Assembly: GCA_005116885.1 (NCBI GenBank)
Contig: SWDP01000037.1
Span: forward strand, 117,473 to 152,817
Length of the DNA: 35,345 nt
Source of the DNA: Nitrospira sp.
GTDB lineage: Bacteria; Nitrospirota; Nitrospiria; Nitrospirales; Nitrospiraceae
Direction: 5' to 3'
Shown: piece after piece, positions 15,475 to 23,526 of the stretch
Numbering within the stretch: the first letter of the stretch is position 1
Layout of the letters: the number at the start of each line of letters is the position of its first letter
The notes under the pieces: model-generated
The model's input: the letters and a program-made list of their open reading frames with translations, nothing else
What the model was told of the DNA's origin: nothing
Database searches by the model: none
Translations under genes and position numbers: made by a program

Positions 15475-18087
15475 ATGGGGCCGGCCGGTCTCCGCTGGAA
15501 GCTCGAGGACGCCGTGACGATCGCATTGGCCGCCGTTGGCGTCCTGGGTGTGTTCGTCTTGGACCTCCTGACCCCGCGTGGCTACGTGGTGTGGATTGGG
15601 TATGGCTTGCCGCTGTGGGCCGTGTCCCGGCTTCCGACCAAAACAACCGCCCTGCTTCTTGCCACGGCGCTCGCCTGCACCGGATTGATCGCCACGGCGT
15701 ATGTCCTGTCACCCCCTGGAATTGATCTGGTCATCGCTCTTGTGAATCGGGCATTGGGCGCCGGATTTCTGTGGATCATGACCATCGTACTTCTCAGGCA
15801 GAGAGCCACTGACGAACAGTTCAGAGCCGCCCAGGAGCGCCTTCAACAGAACGAGGCGCGTTATCGGGAACTCGTCCAGGCTCTTCCCGCAGCCGTGTAT
15901 ACCTGCGATGAGCGTGGCCGGATCACGCTTTATAATCAAGCCGCGGTCGCCGTGTGGGAGCGTGAACCGGAAGTTGGCAAGGATCTGTGGTGCGGATCGT
16001 GGAAGATCTACCGGCCGGACGGCGCTCCGCTTCCCTTGGACGAATGTCCGGTGGTGGTCACCTTGCGCGAAGGCCGTGCGATTCACGGTGAAGAGATCGT
16101 CGTCGAGAGGCCAGACGGCACGAGACGCCATGTCCTGTTGCACCACGAGCCCATGCGGAACGCAACGGGAACGGTCGTCGGCGCGGTGAATATGCTGATG
16201 GACATTACCGACCGTAAACAGGCCGAGCATGCAGTGGCGCATCTGGCGGCGATTGTGACATCGTCCGGCGATGCGGTGATCAGCAAGGATCTGCGGGGGA
16301 TTGTCCGCAGCTGGAATGGGGCAGCGGAACGTCTGTTCGGATATACGGCGGAGGAAATGATCGGGCAGCCGGTGAGTTTGCTCATCCCTCCCGATCGGGA
16401 CAATGAAGAACCCGACATTCTCAAACGGATCGAGCGAGGCGAAACGATCACGCAGTATGAAACGATCCGGCGTCGAAAAGACGGGACCGATCTGCACATC
16501 TCTCTGACGGTATCTCCGCTCATCGATCCTCACGGGAGAGTCATCGGAGCCTCAAAAATCGCGCGGGATATTACGGAGCAGAAACGCGTCGAGAATGCTC
16601 TGCGTCGTAGTGAACAGGATCTCTCCGACTTCTTCGATAATGCCAGCACCGGCCTGCACTGGGTCGGACCGGACGGCATCATTATGCGAGTGAACCAGGC
16701 TGAGCTGGATCTGCTCGGATACAGCCGTGAGGAATATGTCGGCCATCACATCGCCGAATTTCACGTCCATCAGCCTATCATTCAGGATATCCTCGGCCGG
16801 CTGGCCGGTGGTGAAACCCTGCGCGAATATCCGTCGAGAATCCGATGCAAAGACGGTTCGATCCTCGACGTGCTCATCAATTCAAATGGTTTGTTCGAGG
16901 AGGACAAGTTTATCCATACCCGCTGTTTTACCCGTGACGTGACCGCCCGCAAGCGTGGGGATAAGGCGCTGAGGGAAAGCGAGGAGCGTTTTCATACGTT
17001 GGCCGATAATATGTCGCAGTTCGCGTGGACGGCGGACCCCACGGGCTGGATCTTTTGGTATAACCAGCGTTGGTATGAGTATACCGGTACGACGTTCGAG
17101 GAGATGCAGGGCTGGGGGTGGGAGAAGGTTCATCATCCAGACCATCTCGATCGTGTTGTCACCAAATGGCGGCACGCGCATGTCACAGGCGAGCCGTGGG
17201 AAGACACATTTCCGCTGCGCGGCCTTGACGGAACTTACCGCTGGTTTCTCTCGCGAGCATTGCCCATTCGGGATGCAGAGGGTCGAATCGTTCGGTGGTT
17301 CGGCACCAACACGGACATCACCGAGCTGCGCGAGGCGCAAGCTTCTCTGCTCATCAGCGAGGAACGGATAAAGAAGCAGGCGTCTGCATTGGCCGAAGTA
17401 AACAAGGAACTGGTATCCTTTTCCTATTCGGTCTCGCACGACTTGCGAGCCCCGCTGCGGACGATCGACGCCTTCAGCCGCATCGTGGAAGAAGATCATG
17501 GCGCTCATTTGAATGCCGAAGCGAGTCGCTGCTTGACCATCGTCCGAAAGGCTGCCGGTTATGCAGGCGAATTGATCGACGATCTGCTGGAGTTTTCACG
17601 GCTGGGTCGGCAGGACATGGCTTTCAGTGTGGTCACGATGGAGCAATTGGCGCGTGAGACGGCAGAGGATCTGAGGACCATGCAGGGAGACCGTCAGATT
17701 CATCTCACCGTGGGGACTTTGCCCCCGTGTCAGGGAGACCCGCGGTTCCTGAAACTCGTCTGGACCAATTTGCTCACCAATGCCTTCAAGTACACCAAGA
17801 ATCGGAATGAGTCCAGCATCGAAGTCGGGTGGATACCGGACGACGCGAGCGTGGAGGCGGTGACGTACTATGTCAAGGACGACGGTGTGGGGTTCGACAT
17901 GAAATACGTGCACAAGCTGTTCAACGTGTTTCAACGGTTGCACCGGAAAGAGGATTTCGAGGGCACCGGCGTCGGACTGGCTATCGTGCATCGCATTGTC
18001 CTCCGCCACGGAGGGCGGATATGGGCCGAAGGCAAGGTGGACGGCGGCGCCACGTTCTTTTTTTCCCTGCGAAAGGCTACGGCATGA
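15475..18087 (+). CDS. Membrane-bound multi-PAS sensor histidine kinase
   Basis: About 870 residues. Several hydrophobic helices at about 10-110 ([54 protein letters not shown]) anchor it in the inner membrane. Four PAS domains follow (about 130-235, 255-370, 380-495, 500-620; the second has [22 protein letters not shown]). The HisKA helix has His655 in [14 protein letters not shown]. HATPase motifs are [18 protein letters not shown] and [13 protein letters not shown]. The C-terminus is of the phytochrome-like kinase type that usually works with a small Rcp1-like receiver, which is the next gene. The start is uncertain: ATG 15475 has GAGAG about 6 nt upstream; 15469, 15454 and 15406 are in frame. 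The stop overlaps the next start by 4 bp. Confidence 0.93.
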   Translation: MGPAGLRWKLEDAVTIALAAVGVLGVFVLDLLTPRGYVVWIGYGLPLWAVSRLPTKTTALLLATALACTGLIATAYVLSPPGIDLVIALVNRALGAGFLWIMTIVLLRQRATDEQFRAAQERLQQNEARYRELVQALPAAVYTCDERGRITLYNQAAVAVWEREPEVGKDLWCGSWKIYRPDGAPLPLDECPVVVTLREGRAIHGEEIVVERPDGTRRHVLLHHEPMRNATGTVVGAVNMLMDITDRKQAEHAVAHLAAIVTSSGDAVISKDLRGIVRSWNGAAERLFGYTAEEMIGQPVSLLIPPDRDNEEPDILKRIERGETITQYETIRRRKDGTDLHISLTVSPLIDPHGRVIGASKIARDITEQKRVENALRRSEQDLSDFFDNASTGLHWVGPDGIIMRVNQAELDLLGYSREEYVGHHIAEFHVHQPIIQDILGRLAGGETLREYPSRIRCKDGSILDVLINSNGLFEEDKFIHTRCFTRDVTARKRGDKALRESEERFHTLADNMSQFAWTADPTGWIFWYNQRWYEYTGTTFEEMQGWGWEKVHHPDHLDRVVTKWRHAHVTGEPWEDTFPLRGLDGTYRWFLSRALPIRDAEGRIVRWFGTNTDITELREAQASLLISEERIKKQASALAEVNKELVSFSYSVSHDLRAPLRTIDAFSRIVEEDHGAHLNAEASRCLTIVRKAAGYAGELIDDLLEFSRLGRQDMAFSVVTMEQLARETAEDLRTMQGDRQIHLTVGTLPPCQGDPRFLKLVWTNLLTNAFKYTKNRNESSIEVGWIPDDASVEAVTYYVKDDGVGFDMKYVHKLFNVFQRLHRKEDFEGTGVGLAIVHRIVLRHGGRIWAEGKVDGGATFFFSLRKATA

Positions 18088-18545
18088 TGAACGGGACGGA
18101 GATTTTATTGATCGAAGACAATCCCGAAGATGTGGAAATCACGTTGCGGGCGTTTCAGAAATATCATTTGGCGAACAAGATTCATGTGGCGCGGGACGGC
18201 GAGGAGGCATTGGAATGTCTCTTCGGCACAGGGCGATACGCCGATCGGCCTCTTTCCTCGCAGACCCGGTTGATTCTTCTCGACATCAAGCTTCCGAAGG
18301 TCGACGGCCTTGAGGTCCTCCAGCGGTGTAAATCGGACTCACGCACCAAGAATATTCCGGTCGTAGTGTTGACGTCCTCCAGGGAAGATCGCGATTTGGT
18401 CGAGAGTTATAATCTGGGCGTCAACAGCTATGTCGTCAAGCCGGTCGATTTTTCTCAATTCACCGAAGCGGTTCGGCAATTGGGCCTGTATTGGATCCTG
18501 TTGAACCAGCGTCCGTCAGAGCTGTACTCAGAGGGGAGGGACTAA
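18084..18545 (+). CDS. Single-domain response regulator, Rcp1/CheY-like
   Basis: 153 residues, receiver only. [10 protein letters not shown] gives the acidic pocket, [13 protein letters not shown] the phosphoacceptor Asp, VVVLTSS the switch Thr and YVVKPV the conserved Lys. The insertion around [16 protein letters not shown] between strands is typical of Rcp1-type receivers paired with phytochrome-like kinases. ATG 18084 overlaps the kinase stop (ATGA), with AAGG 8 nt upstream, implying translational coupling. With no output domain it probably relays phosphate or modulates another protein; the REC-kinase-REC gene four bases downstream is an obvious next step. Confidence 0.95.
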   Translation: MMNGTEILLIEDNPEDVEITLRAFQKYHLANKIHVARDGEEALECLFGTGRYADRPLSSQTRLILLDIKLPKVDGLEVLQRCKSDSRTKNIPVVVLTSSREDRDLVESYNLGVNSYVVKPVDFSQFTEAVRQLGLYWILLNQRPSELYSEGRD

Positions 18546-18549
18546 GCGC

Positions 18550-20322
18550 ATGGACGACTTACGCGTCTTGTTCGTCGAAGACGATCCGGTGGATACCGAA
18601 TTGGCTGTCCGGGAACTGCAGAAAAGCGGCTTCGACATGAAGTGGCAGCGGGTCGATACACAGCCGGACTTCATGAACCGCCTGACCCAAGATCCTCCGG
18701 ACATCATTATTTCAGACGATGCCATGCCTCAATTCAGTGCTGGTGAGGCACTACAGTGTTTGCGAGAAAGCGGGCTGACGATTCCTTTCATCGTCGTGTC
18801 GCACGCCATCGGGGAAGAAGAAGCCGTGCAACTGATGCGCAACGGCGCGGCCGACTATCTCCGCAAGGACCGGATGAGCCGTTTTGGCGAGGCGGTGCGC
18901 CATGCGTTGGAGGAACAGCGGTTACGTTCGCAATACGCCGAAGTGCAGGAAGAACTGTGGCTCCTCAATCGAGATTTGGAAAAGCGGGTCGTGGAGAGAA
19001 CTGCCGAGCTCGAGGCGGCCACTCGTGCGAAGGCTCACGAACTCTTCGAACGTCAACAGGTCGAACAGCGGCTTCGCCAACTGGCCGATACGCTCGAGGA
19101 TCAGGTCAAGGAACGAACACAGCAGCTCGCGACGTCGTATGCCAGACTTCGCGCCCTCGCCACAGACTTGACGATCGCTGAACAGACCGAACGACGGAGG
19201 CTTGCCACGGAGCTGCACGACTATTTGGCCCAGATGCTCGTTGTCACTCGCATGAAGGTCAGTCAATTGCTGAGACAAGATCACAATCTAGACGTACGGA
19301 CGATTTTGCAGGAGGCCGATCAGTTGCTCCACCAATCGCTCGACTACACCAGGACGCTGGTGTCGGAGCTGACACCGCAAGCGCTGTACGAGCGCGGATT
19401 GAGCGCCGCCGTTCGATGGCTGGGGGATCAGATGCGCCGGCAGCAGATATTGACCGTCGAGATTTCTCTCGATACACCGGAACTGCCCCTTCCCGAGGCG
19501 GATGCGGTGCTGCTGTTCCACTCGATACGGGAGTTATTGTTCAATGTGCTCAAGCACGGGAAGACAGATCGGGCATCTGTATTGATGAGCTACGATCAGG
19601 ATGTGTTATCCATCACCGTGTCGGATCATGGATGCGGCTTCCATGTTTCAGGCTTGAGCGAGGATCGTTCAGATCGATTCGGCCTGCTGAGTGTTCGGGA
19701 GCGGATGATAGCCCTCGGTGGCGACTTCGACCTGCAATCGGAGCCGGGCAAGGGAACCGTTGCGTCGCTCCATTTCCCTTTTAGGATGCCTAGCATACAC
19801 ATTGAAGCCCAACAGGCTGAAGAGGAGAGTCCCTCTCCCACAAGAGCCCAACTGTCTAGGGAACATACCGATCCACACGTGACGATCGCCTCAGCTGAAA
19901 AGAGGGGTATCGCGACTGCACTCCGGGTGCTGGTCGTCGACGATCACCAAATGGTTCGAGAAGGTTTGTGCTGTATGTTAAAGGAGTACGACGACTTGAC
20001 GGTGGTAGGAGAGGCTTCAACAGGAGAGCAAGCGCTCCAATTGGTCGGCACGCTTGTACCCAACGTCGTGATTATGGATATGAACATGCCAGGTTGGAAT
20101 GGGGCTGAAACTACCAGGCGGATTTTGAAAGCGCATCCCTCGACGACTGTGATCGGATTGTCCGTTCAAACCGATCCACATGTAGCCGAATCTATGCTGA
20201 ATGCAGGGGCTGCGGCCTTCGTGCAGAAAGACACCGTCGGGCAGGAGCTGTATTTGACCATTCAAACGGCTGTCCACCGTATGACATCTTCTCCGTCTAC
20301 CACATCACGTCCTTGTGTCTAA
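18550..20322 (+). CDS. Hybrid REC-histidine kinase-REC protein
   Basis: 590 residues, cytoplasmic. Receiver 1 is about residues 1-120 (VEDDPVDTEL; Asp56 in IISDDAMP; Lys in LRKDRM). A long coiled coil spans about 125-205. HisKA_3 has His223 (LATELHDYLAQMLV). The HATPase domain at about 320-410 has FNVLKHG, SDHGCGF and FGLLSVRERMIALGG. Receiver 2 is about 458-580 (VVDDHQMVREGL; Asp510 in IMDMNMPG; Lys in VQKDT). Receiver 2 is NarL-like but has no HTH. The kinase-receiver half closely resembles that of the 1717-residue protein, indicating a shared module. The start has GGAGGG about 11 nt upstream. It is the last gene of a three-gene operon and is followed by a strong hairpin. Confidence 0.94.
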   Translation: MDDLRVLFVEDDPVDTELAVRELQKSGFDMKWQRVDTQPDFMNRLTQDPPDIIISDDAMPQFSAGEALQCLRESGLTIPFIVVSHAIGEEEAVQLMRNGAADYLRKDRMSRFGEAVRHALEEQRLRSQYAEVQEELWLLNRDLEKRVVERTAELEAATRAKAHELFERQQVEQRLRQLADTLEDQVKERTQQLATSYARLRALATDLTIAEQTERRRLATELHDYLAQMLVVTRMKVSQLLRQDHNLDVRTILQEADQLLHQSLDYTRTLVSELTPQALYERGLSAAVRWLGDQMRRQQILTVEISLDTPELPLPEADAVLLFHSIRELLFNVLKHGKTDRASVLMSYDQDVLSITVSDHGCGFHVSGLSEDRSDRFGLLSVRERMIALGGDFDLQSEPGKGTVASLHFPFRMPSIHIEAQQAEEESPSPTRAQLSREHTDPHVTIASAEKRGIATALRVLVVDDHQMVREGLCCMLKEYDDLTVVGEASTGEQALQLVGTLVPNVVIMDMNMPGWNGAETTRRILKAHPSTTVIGLSVQTDPHVAESMLNAGAAAFVQKDTVGQELYLTIQTAVHRMTSSPSTTSRPCV

Positions 20323-20326
20323 CAAA

Positions 20327-20376
20327 CAGGATAAGGCTACGCGAAGACTTGGTTTCTTCATTGTAGCCTTATCCTG
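20327..20376. terminator. Long hairpin, probable bidirectional terminator
   Basis: CAGGATAAGGCTAC and GTAGCCTTATCCTG form a perfect 14-bp stem around a 22-nt loop that itself can pair (GAAGA/TCTTC). It starts 5 nt after the hybrid kinase stop and lies in the 72-bp gap before the convergent DUF1328 gene. No U-tract is visible. Confidence 0.7.
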
Positions 20377-20394
20377 CTCTCGACCTTGGCGTCT

Positions 20395-20559
20395 TTAAGC
20401 AGGAGGCCGCCGGCCCATCACGAAACTGACAAGGGCGGTGATGAGAAATACGACAAACAGCACATACGCGATCTGCGTCGCCGCCCCTGCGACTCCAGAG
20501 ACTCCCAGAAGCCCCGCGACCAGCCCAATGATAAGAAATGTAATGGACCAACTCAGCAT
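20395..20559 (-). CDS. DUF1328/UPF0391-type small membrane protein
   Basis: 54 residues starting [19 protein letters not shown], with two hydrophobic helices, a Gly/Ala-rich hinge ([10 protein letters not shown]) and a basic end (MGRRPPA). This is the usual length and pattern of the family, which is found with stress genes in many Gram-negatives; molecular role unknown. ATG 20559 has AGGAGG 7 nt upstream; the longer ORF-track start is not supported. It is the first gene of the long minus-strand stress block. Confidence 0.88.
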   Translation of the reverse strand: MLSWSITFLIIGLVAGLLGVSGVAGAATQIAYVLFVVFLITALVSFVMGRRPPA

Positions 20560-20714
20560 AATGGAACCTCCTTCCGATGAAAACAGGCGGCACGTACTAC
20601 AGGCCAAGAGATCTTGCTAATGGGCACCGATTCCGCCGCCGGCCGGCGCGGAATCGGTGCGGTTGTCTCAGTCCCCTCTTTGGTCCTTGCCCATCGCCCG
20701 TTCCGACTCACCAA

Positions 20715-21308
20715 CTAGAAGTGGAAGTTGAGGCCGGCCGTGACCATATGGCCGTTGTCGTTGAAGCTTTTATCTCTGATGTTTTGGTCTCTCGATTCAA
20801 TGTTCTCTAGCCAAATGTAACGATACGTGCTGTCGATCGAGATGTGGTCGCTGAAGAAGAACTGGAGCCCTCCCCCGGCATGGAGGCCGAATCGATTTTG
20901 CGTGTCGTCGAAATTGCCCGGTCCTTTGACGGTCGTGTAGTACCATCCTCCCCCGCCGAGCAGAAAGGGGGCCAAGCGAGTGTGGCCCAAGGGATAGATC
21001 AATGCAGAGACTTGCACAGGGTAGGTGTGCGTCTTGGTACCTTCTGTATCCTGTTGCCGATAGTCGGCGGACCCTTCGAAAGACAAATATCTAAACGGAT
21101 TGACTCGGACCTGTGCGCCACCGAACCACCGCGATTGTCCTTCCTGCGGATCGTAATAGGTGGCTCGACCACCGACCGAGAAAAAGCCGATATCCATTTG
21201 TTTAAACAGATCGTTATCTGCGGCTTCGGACTGCGGGATTGTCATCGGGGCCAAAGCCTCCGCAATAGCGAGTGCGAAACCGGTCACAATCGTTTTTACT
21301 TTCCACAT
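20715..21308 (-). CDS. Outer-membrane beta-barrel protein (OmpW/OprF-like fold)
   Basis: 197 residues. A signal peptide (MWKVKTIVTGFALAIAEAL...SEAA) is followed by an eight-strand-type small barrel with alternating strands: FFSVGGRATYY, RYLSFEGSADYR, LAPFLLGGGGWYY, RFGLHAGGGLQFFF. The C-terminal phenylalanine (GLNFHF) is the usual outer-membrane sorting signal. ATG 21308 has GGGAGG 8 nt upstream. It is probably structural or a small-molecule pore; substrate unknown. No operator-like palindrome was found in the 384 bp upstream. Confidence 0.85.
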   Translation of the reverse strand: MWKVKTIVTGFALAIAEALAPMTIPQSEAADNDLFKQMDIGFFSVGGRATYYDPQEGQSRWFGGAQVRVNPFRYLSFEGSADYRQQDTEGTKTHTYPVQVSALIYPLGHTRLAPFLLGGGGWYYTTVKGPGNFDDTQNRFGLHAGGGLQFFFSDHISIDSTYRYIWLENIESRDQNIRDKSFNDNGHMVTAGLNFHF

Positions 21309-21692
21309 CCTGGAACCTCCCTGTAAAGCTGTTGAAATTTCATCGTTTTAGACCCTTCACTTCTTCATCCCGTCTTCTACCGTGGGCATTTAAAGGTGCG
21401 CTAGGTGAGTCAGACCCACCGCACCCGTGGTCGTACATTCTCCACCGACCTAGATGGACATTCGCCGACTCACGTCATCGAAACGCGGTGGAAATAGCGT
21501 CATATATCTCCAGCCGTTCTCGATGTCCCATGTCAGCCTGCGATCATCACATCTCTGTCGGCATCGCCAGATCGGACAGCCCGTCTCAAAAACGGTCTGC
21601 CCTTGCAACTGGTGCCGAAACCCGGTGGAAGCGCTCGACAGCTTCGCTTTCTCGCTTCTTCCGAAGGAGAAGGAAGGGGCGGACCTGTCGAG
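21309..21692. other. Intergenic region, nothing recognised
   Basis: 384 bp between the small barrel gene and the CsbD-like gene, both on the minus strand. ORFs on either strand here have no family signal. One CTAGGT occurs at 21403, but without the matching second arm. Confidence 0.4.
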
Positions 21693-21938
21693 CTACTTGG
21701 GTCCCGAACGTCCGACCGTCTCCGGTTCTTTCGTGTTCGTTTGGGCGGTTCGGAACCATTCATCCGCCCATTTACCGACCTCGTCTTTGCGATCAGCGTA
21801 CCGTTCCTGCATCAGCCCCTTGAACTTGTCATAGTTCCCTTCCACTGTCGTAAGATCGTCGTCCGTAATCTCTCCCCACTGTTTCTTGAGCTCGCCCTTG
21901 AATTGATTCCACTTACCCTTGAAATGATCGGCGTTCAT
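21693..21938 (-). CDS. CsbD-family stress-response protein
   Basis: 81 residues, small and highly charged. MNADHFKGKWNQFKGELKKQWG and LTTVEGNYDKFKGLMQERYADRK show the family's two KG-x-x-x-x-F-KG-like helical repeats. Members are induced by general stress and at stationary phase in many bacteria; biochemical role unknown. ATG 21938 has GGAGGAG 5 nt upstream. A degenerate operator (22135-22150) lies 197 bp upstream and shares the extended sequence with the hemerythrin gene's site. Confidence 0.92.
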   Translation of the reverse strand: MNADHFKGKWNQFKGELKKQWGEITDDDLTTVEGNYDKFKGLMQERYADRKDEVGKWADEWFRTAQTNTKEPETVGRSGPK

Positions 21939-22432
21939 GTTGCTCCTCCTTTTGGTTATGAGATGAAGGGGTTCCGGCGTACGCGACGTCGAGGGAGGTC
22001 ATTTTGAGAAAAAACGCGGCGCGGCTCACTTCCAGGCCTGACTGATATTTGATTGTGGGAAATTTCATGGTCCTTCCTCGGCTCGCTTGCCCTACTGATA
22101 CTGTACATATACCGCGGCCATGGAAGAGCGAGGACTGGGTTGTTCCCTAGTTTTTGGGGAAGGCAACCCATCCGGTATAGGAAGCTGTTGTGAAGCCTTG
22201 AGATCGCGATGGAGATCGAGCAGCCGTCGTGCTGCTCAATCCTAGAGCGGCATGAAGTAATTAGTAGTACCAGTCAGTGCCGAGAGCTCCTCAGTATGTT
22301 TTTTATCCTCGGCCTGAATCTCTTCAAGCAATCGATGTGCGGGAGGTTTCGGACTTAGGGACCGTGCAACTGTTTACCGAAGAATACGCCTCACGCTCAG
22401 GGAAGAGGTGGTGACCAGCAAGATGTGGCTCA
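21939..22432. other. Intergenic region upstream of the CsbD-like gene
   Basis: About 490 bp containing the operator-like site 22135-22150 and a hairpin GAGCAGC-N6-GCTGCTC (22218-22237) that could end transcription from the metallothionein-like gene. No gene seen. Confidence 0.45.
22135..22150 (-). promoter_or_regulatory. Degenerate operator-like site (CTAGG-N6-CCCAG)
   Basis: Toward the CsbD-like gene it reads AAACTAGGGAACAACCCAGTCCT. The site before the hemerythrin gene at 27679 reads ACTAGGGTAGAACCCAGTCTT, so the match extends well beyond the core. Confidence 0.5.
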
Positions 22433-22576
22433 TTAGGAAGTTTTCTCCTTGCAGCCTGCGTGATTGCAGGGACAGCGTCCCGACAGACTCGTATTCCTGC
22501 ATGGATCAGAGCAGAATTCTTTCCCTTTTTCCGCAGCGCAGCCGCAAGATGGATGCGCACATTTTTTCTCTGCCAT
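22433..22576 (-). CDS. Metallothionein-like small Cys-rich protein
   Basis: 47 residues with nine Cys: CAHPSCGC, FCSDPC, CPCNHAGC. The spacing and the His residues resemble bacterial (SmtA/BmtA-type) metallothioneins, which chelate Zn or Cd in the cytoplasm. It is slightly shorter than most. ATG 22576 has AGGAGGAA 6 nt upstream; the long ORF-track frame through the intergenic region is not supported. It follows the DUF2934 gene by 88 bp on the same strand. Confidence 0.82.
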   Translation of the reverse strand: MAEKKCAHPSCGCAAEKGKEFCSDPCRNTSLSGRCPCNHAGCKEKTS

Positions 22577-22664
22577 GATGTTCCTCCTGGATGATGGGTG
22601 AAGTAGTGATGAGACTATCTTTTGAGCCAGAACGCGATAACGGGTATTCCCATCGAAGAGAGGC

Positions 22665-22979
22665 TTACCAGACCTCGTCAAAACTTCTGCCTGAACGTCC
22701 TTGTTCCTTAATTCGCTGCTCCGCGTTGAACCAATCCTCCAGATCATGCCCATCCTTCCGCCCACGTTGCTCATACAGTGCATAGGCCAATTCTGCGACT
22801 GGTGTGTGATCCTCGCCAGATAGCGCGTGAGATGGAGCCGTAGATGCATGCGCGTCCGTGTCTTGTTGTTTCTCTTCTCTCTTTTGCAAGGAGGTTGAGT
22901 GACTCTGGGAGGGAGTTGAGGGGTTATATTTGGTGTCGGATTGTGTGTTTCTCCTGGTATGTTCCTGTTGTCTTTCCAT
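22665..22979 (-). CDS. DUF2934-domain protein
   Basis: 104 residues. The first about 60 are a hydrophilic, low-complexity region rich in Gln, Ser, Thr and His. The C-terminal 40 carry the DUF2934 core (AYALYEQRGRKDGHDLEDWFNAEQRI). The start at ATG 22979 has GAGGAGG 9 nt upstream. The domain is common in small stress-associated proteins; role unknown. It lies between the 27-residue membrane peptide and the metallothionein-like gene, and possibly forms a unit with them. Confidence 0.85.
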   Translation of the reverse strand: MERQQEHTRRNTQSDTKYNPSTPSQSHSTSLQKREEKQQDTDAHASTAPSHALSGEDHTPVAELAYALYEQRGRKDGHDLEDWFNAEQRIKEQGRSGRSFDEVW

Positions 22980-23200
22980 CACATGTTCCTCCTCATGATG
23001 TGGTGATAGGCGCACTCCATTCTCCTCGTCAACGACGCGCAGCAGAAGGCGTCGCACGTTCGATCTGCAGCCCAGGGGATCAGGAACGATCGGCTCGTGC
23101 CCTGCGTCTCATAGAACCCGTGCACAAAGTGCCCCTGTCTCAGGCTCGATGAGGGTGCGTTCAGATCATCCTTCCTCGCCCGCATCTCCTTGAATTGTCC

Positions 23201-23284
23201 TTATCGAAGTACACCGAAAAACCAGAGGATGACAAGCAATGTGACCGGAACTCCTAACAGCCAGAGGATGAAAGCTTTTCCCAT
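23201..23284 (-). CDS. 27-residue single-pass membrane peptide
   Basis: Absent from the ORF track because of its size. ATG 23284 (GGAAAGG about 9 nt upstream) opens MGKAFILWLLGVPVTLLVIL followed by WFFGVLR and TAA. It is one transmembrane helix with a central GVP hinge. The pattern resembles widespread very short membrane proteins of the LWLLGVP-type. Predicted inner membrane; function unknown. It is located between catalase and the DUF2934 gene, all on the minus strand. Confidence 0.65.
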   Translation of the reverse strand: MGKAFILWLLGVPVTLLVILWFFGVLR

Positions 23285-23526
23285 GGTATGAGCCTTTCCT
23301 TCTTATGCGGTTCGCTACCTTGATCACCTGCATTCGCTGCGACCCCAGGTCTTTCAGGAAGCTCGTAGCATGCTTTTGGTCGAACGCCGGTTCGCTCTCG
23401 AATTTCCGCAAGCTCCCCCTCGTGCCGATTTGCTTCTGCTTTTGAAATCGGAAATTGACGTCCTCATCGTTCCCCCTCGACACCGCCGCGCCTCACCTGA
23501 GAGCCCCGGCTTGGTTCATTCATGCT

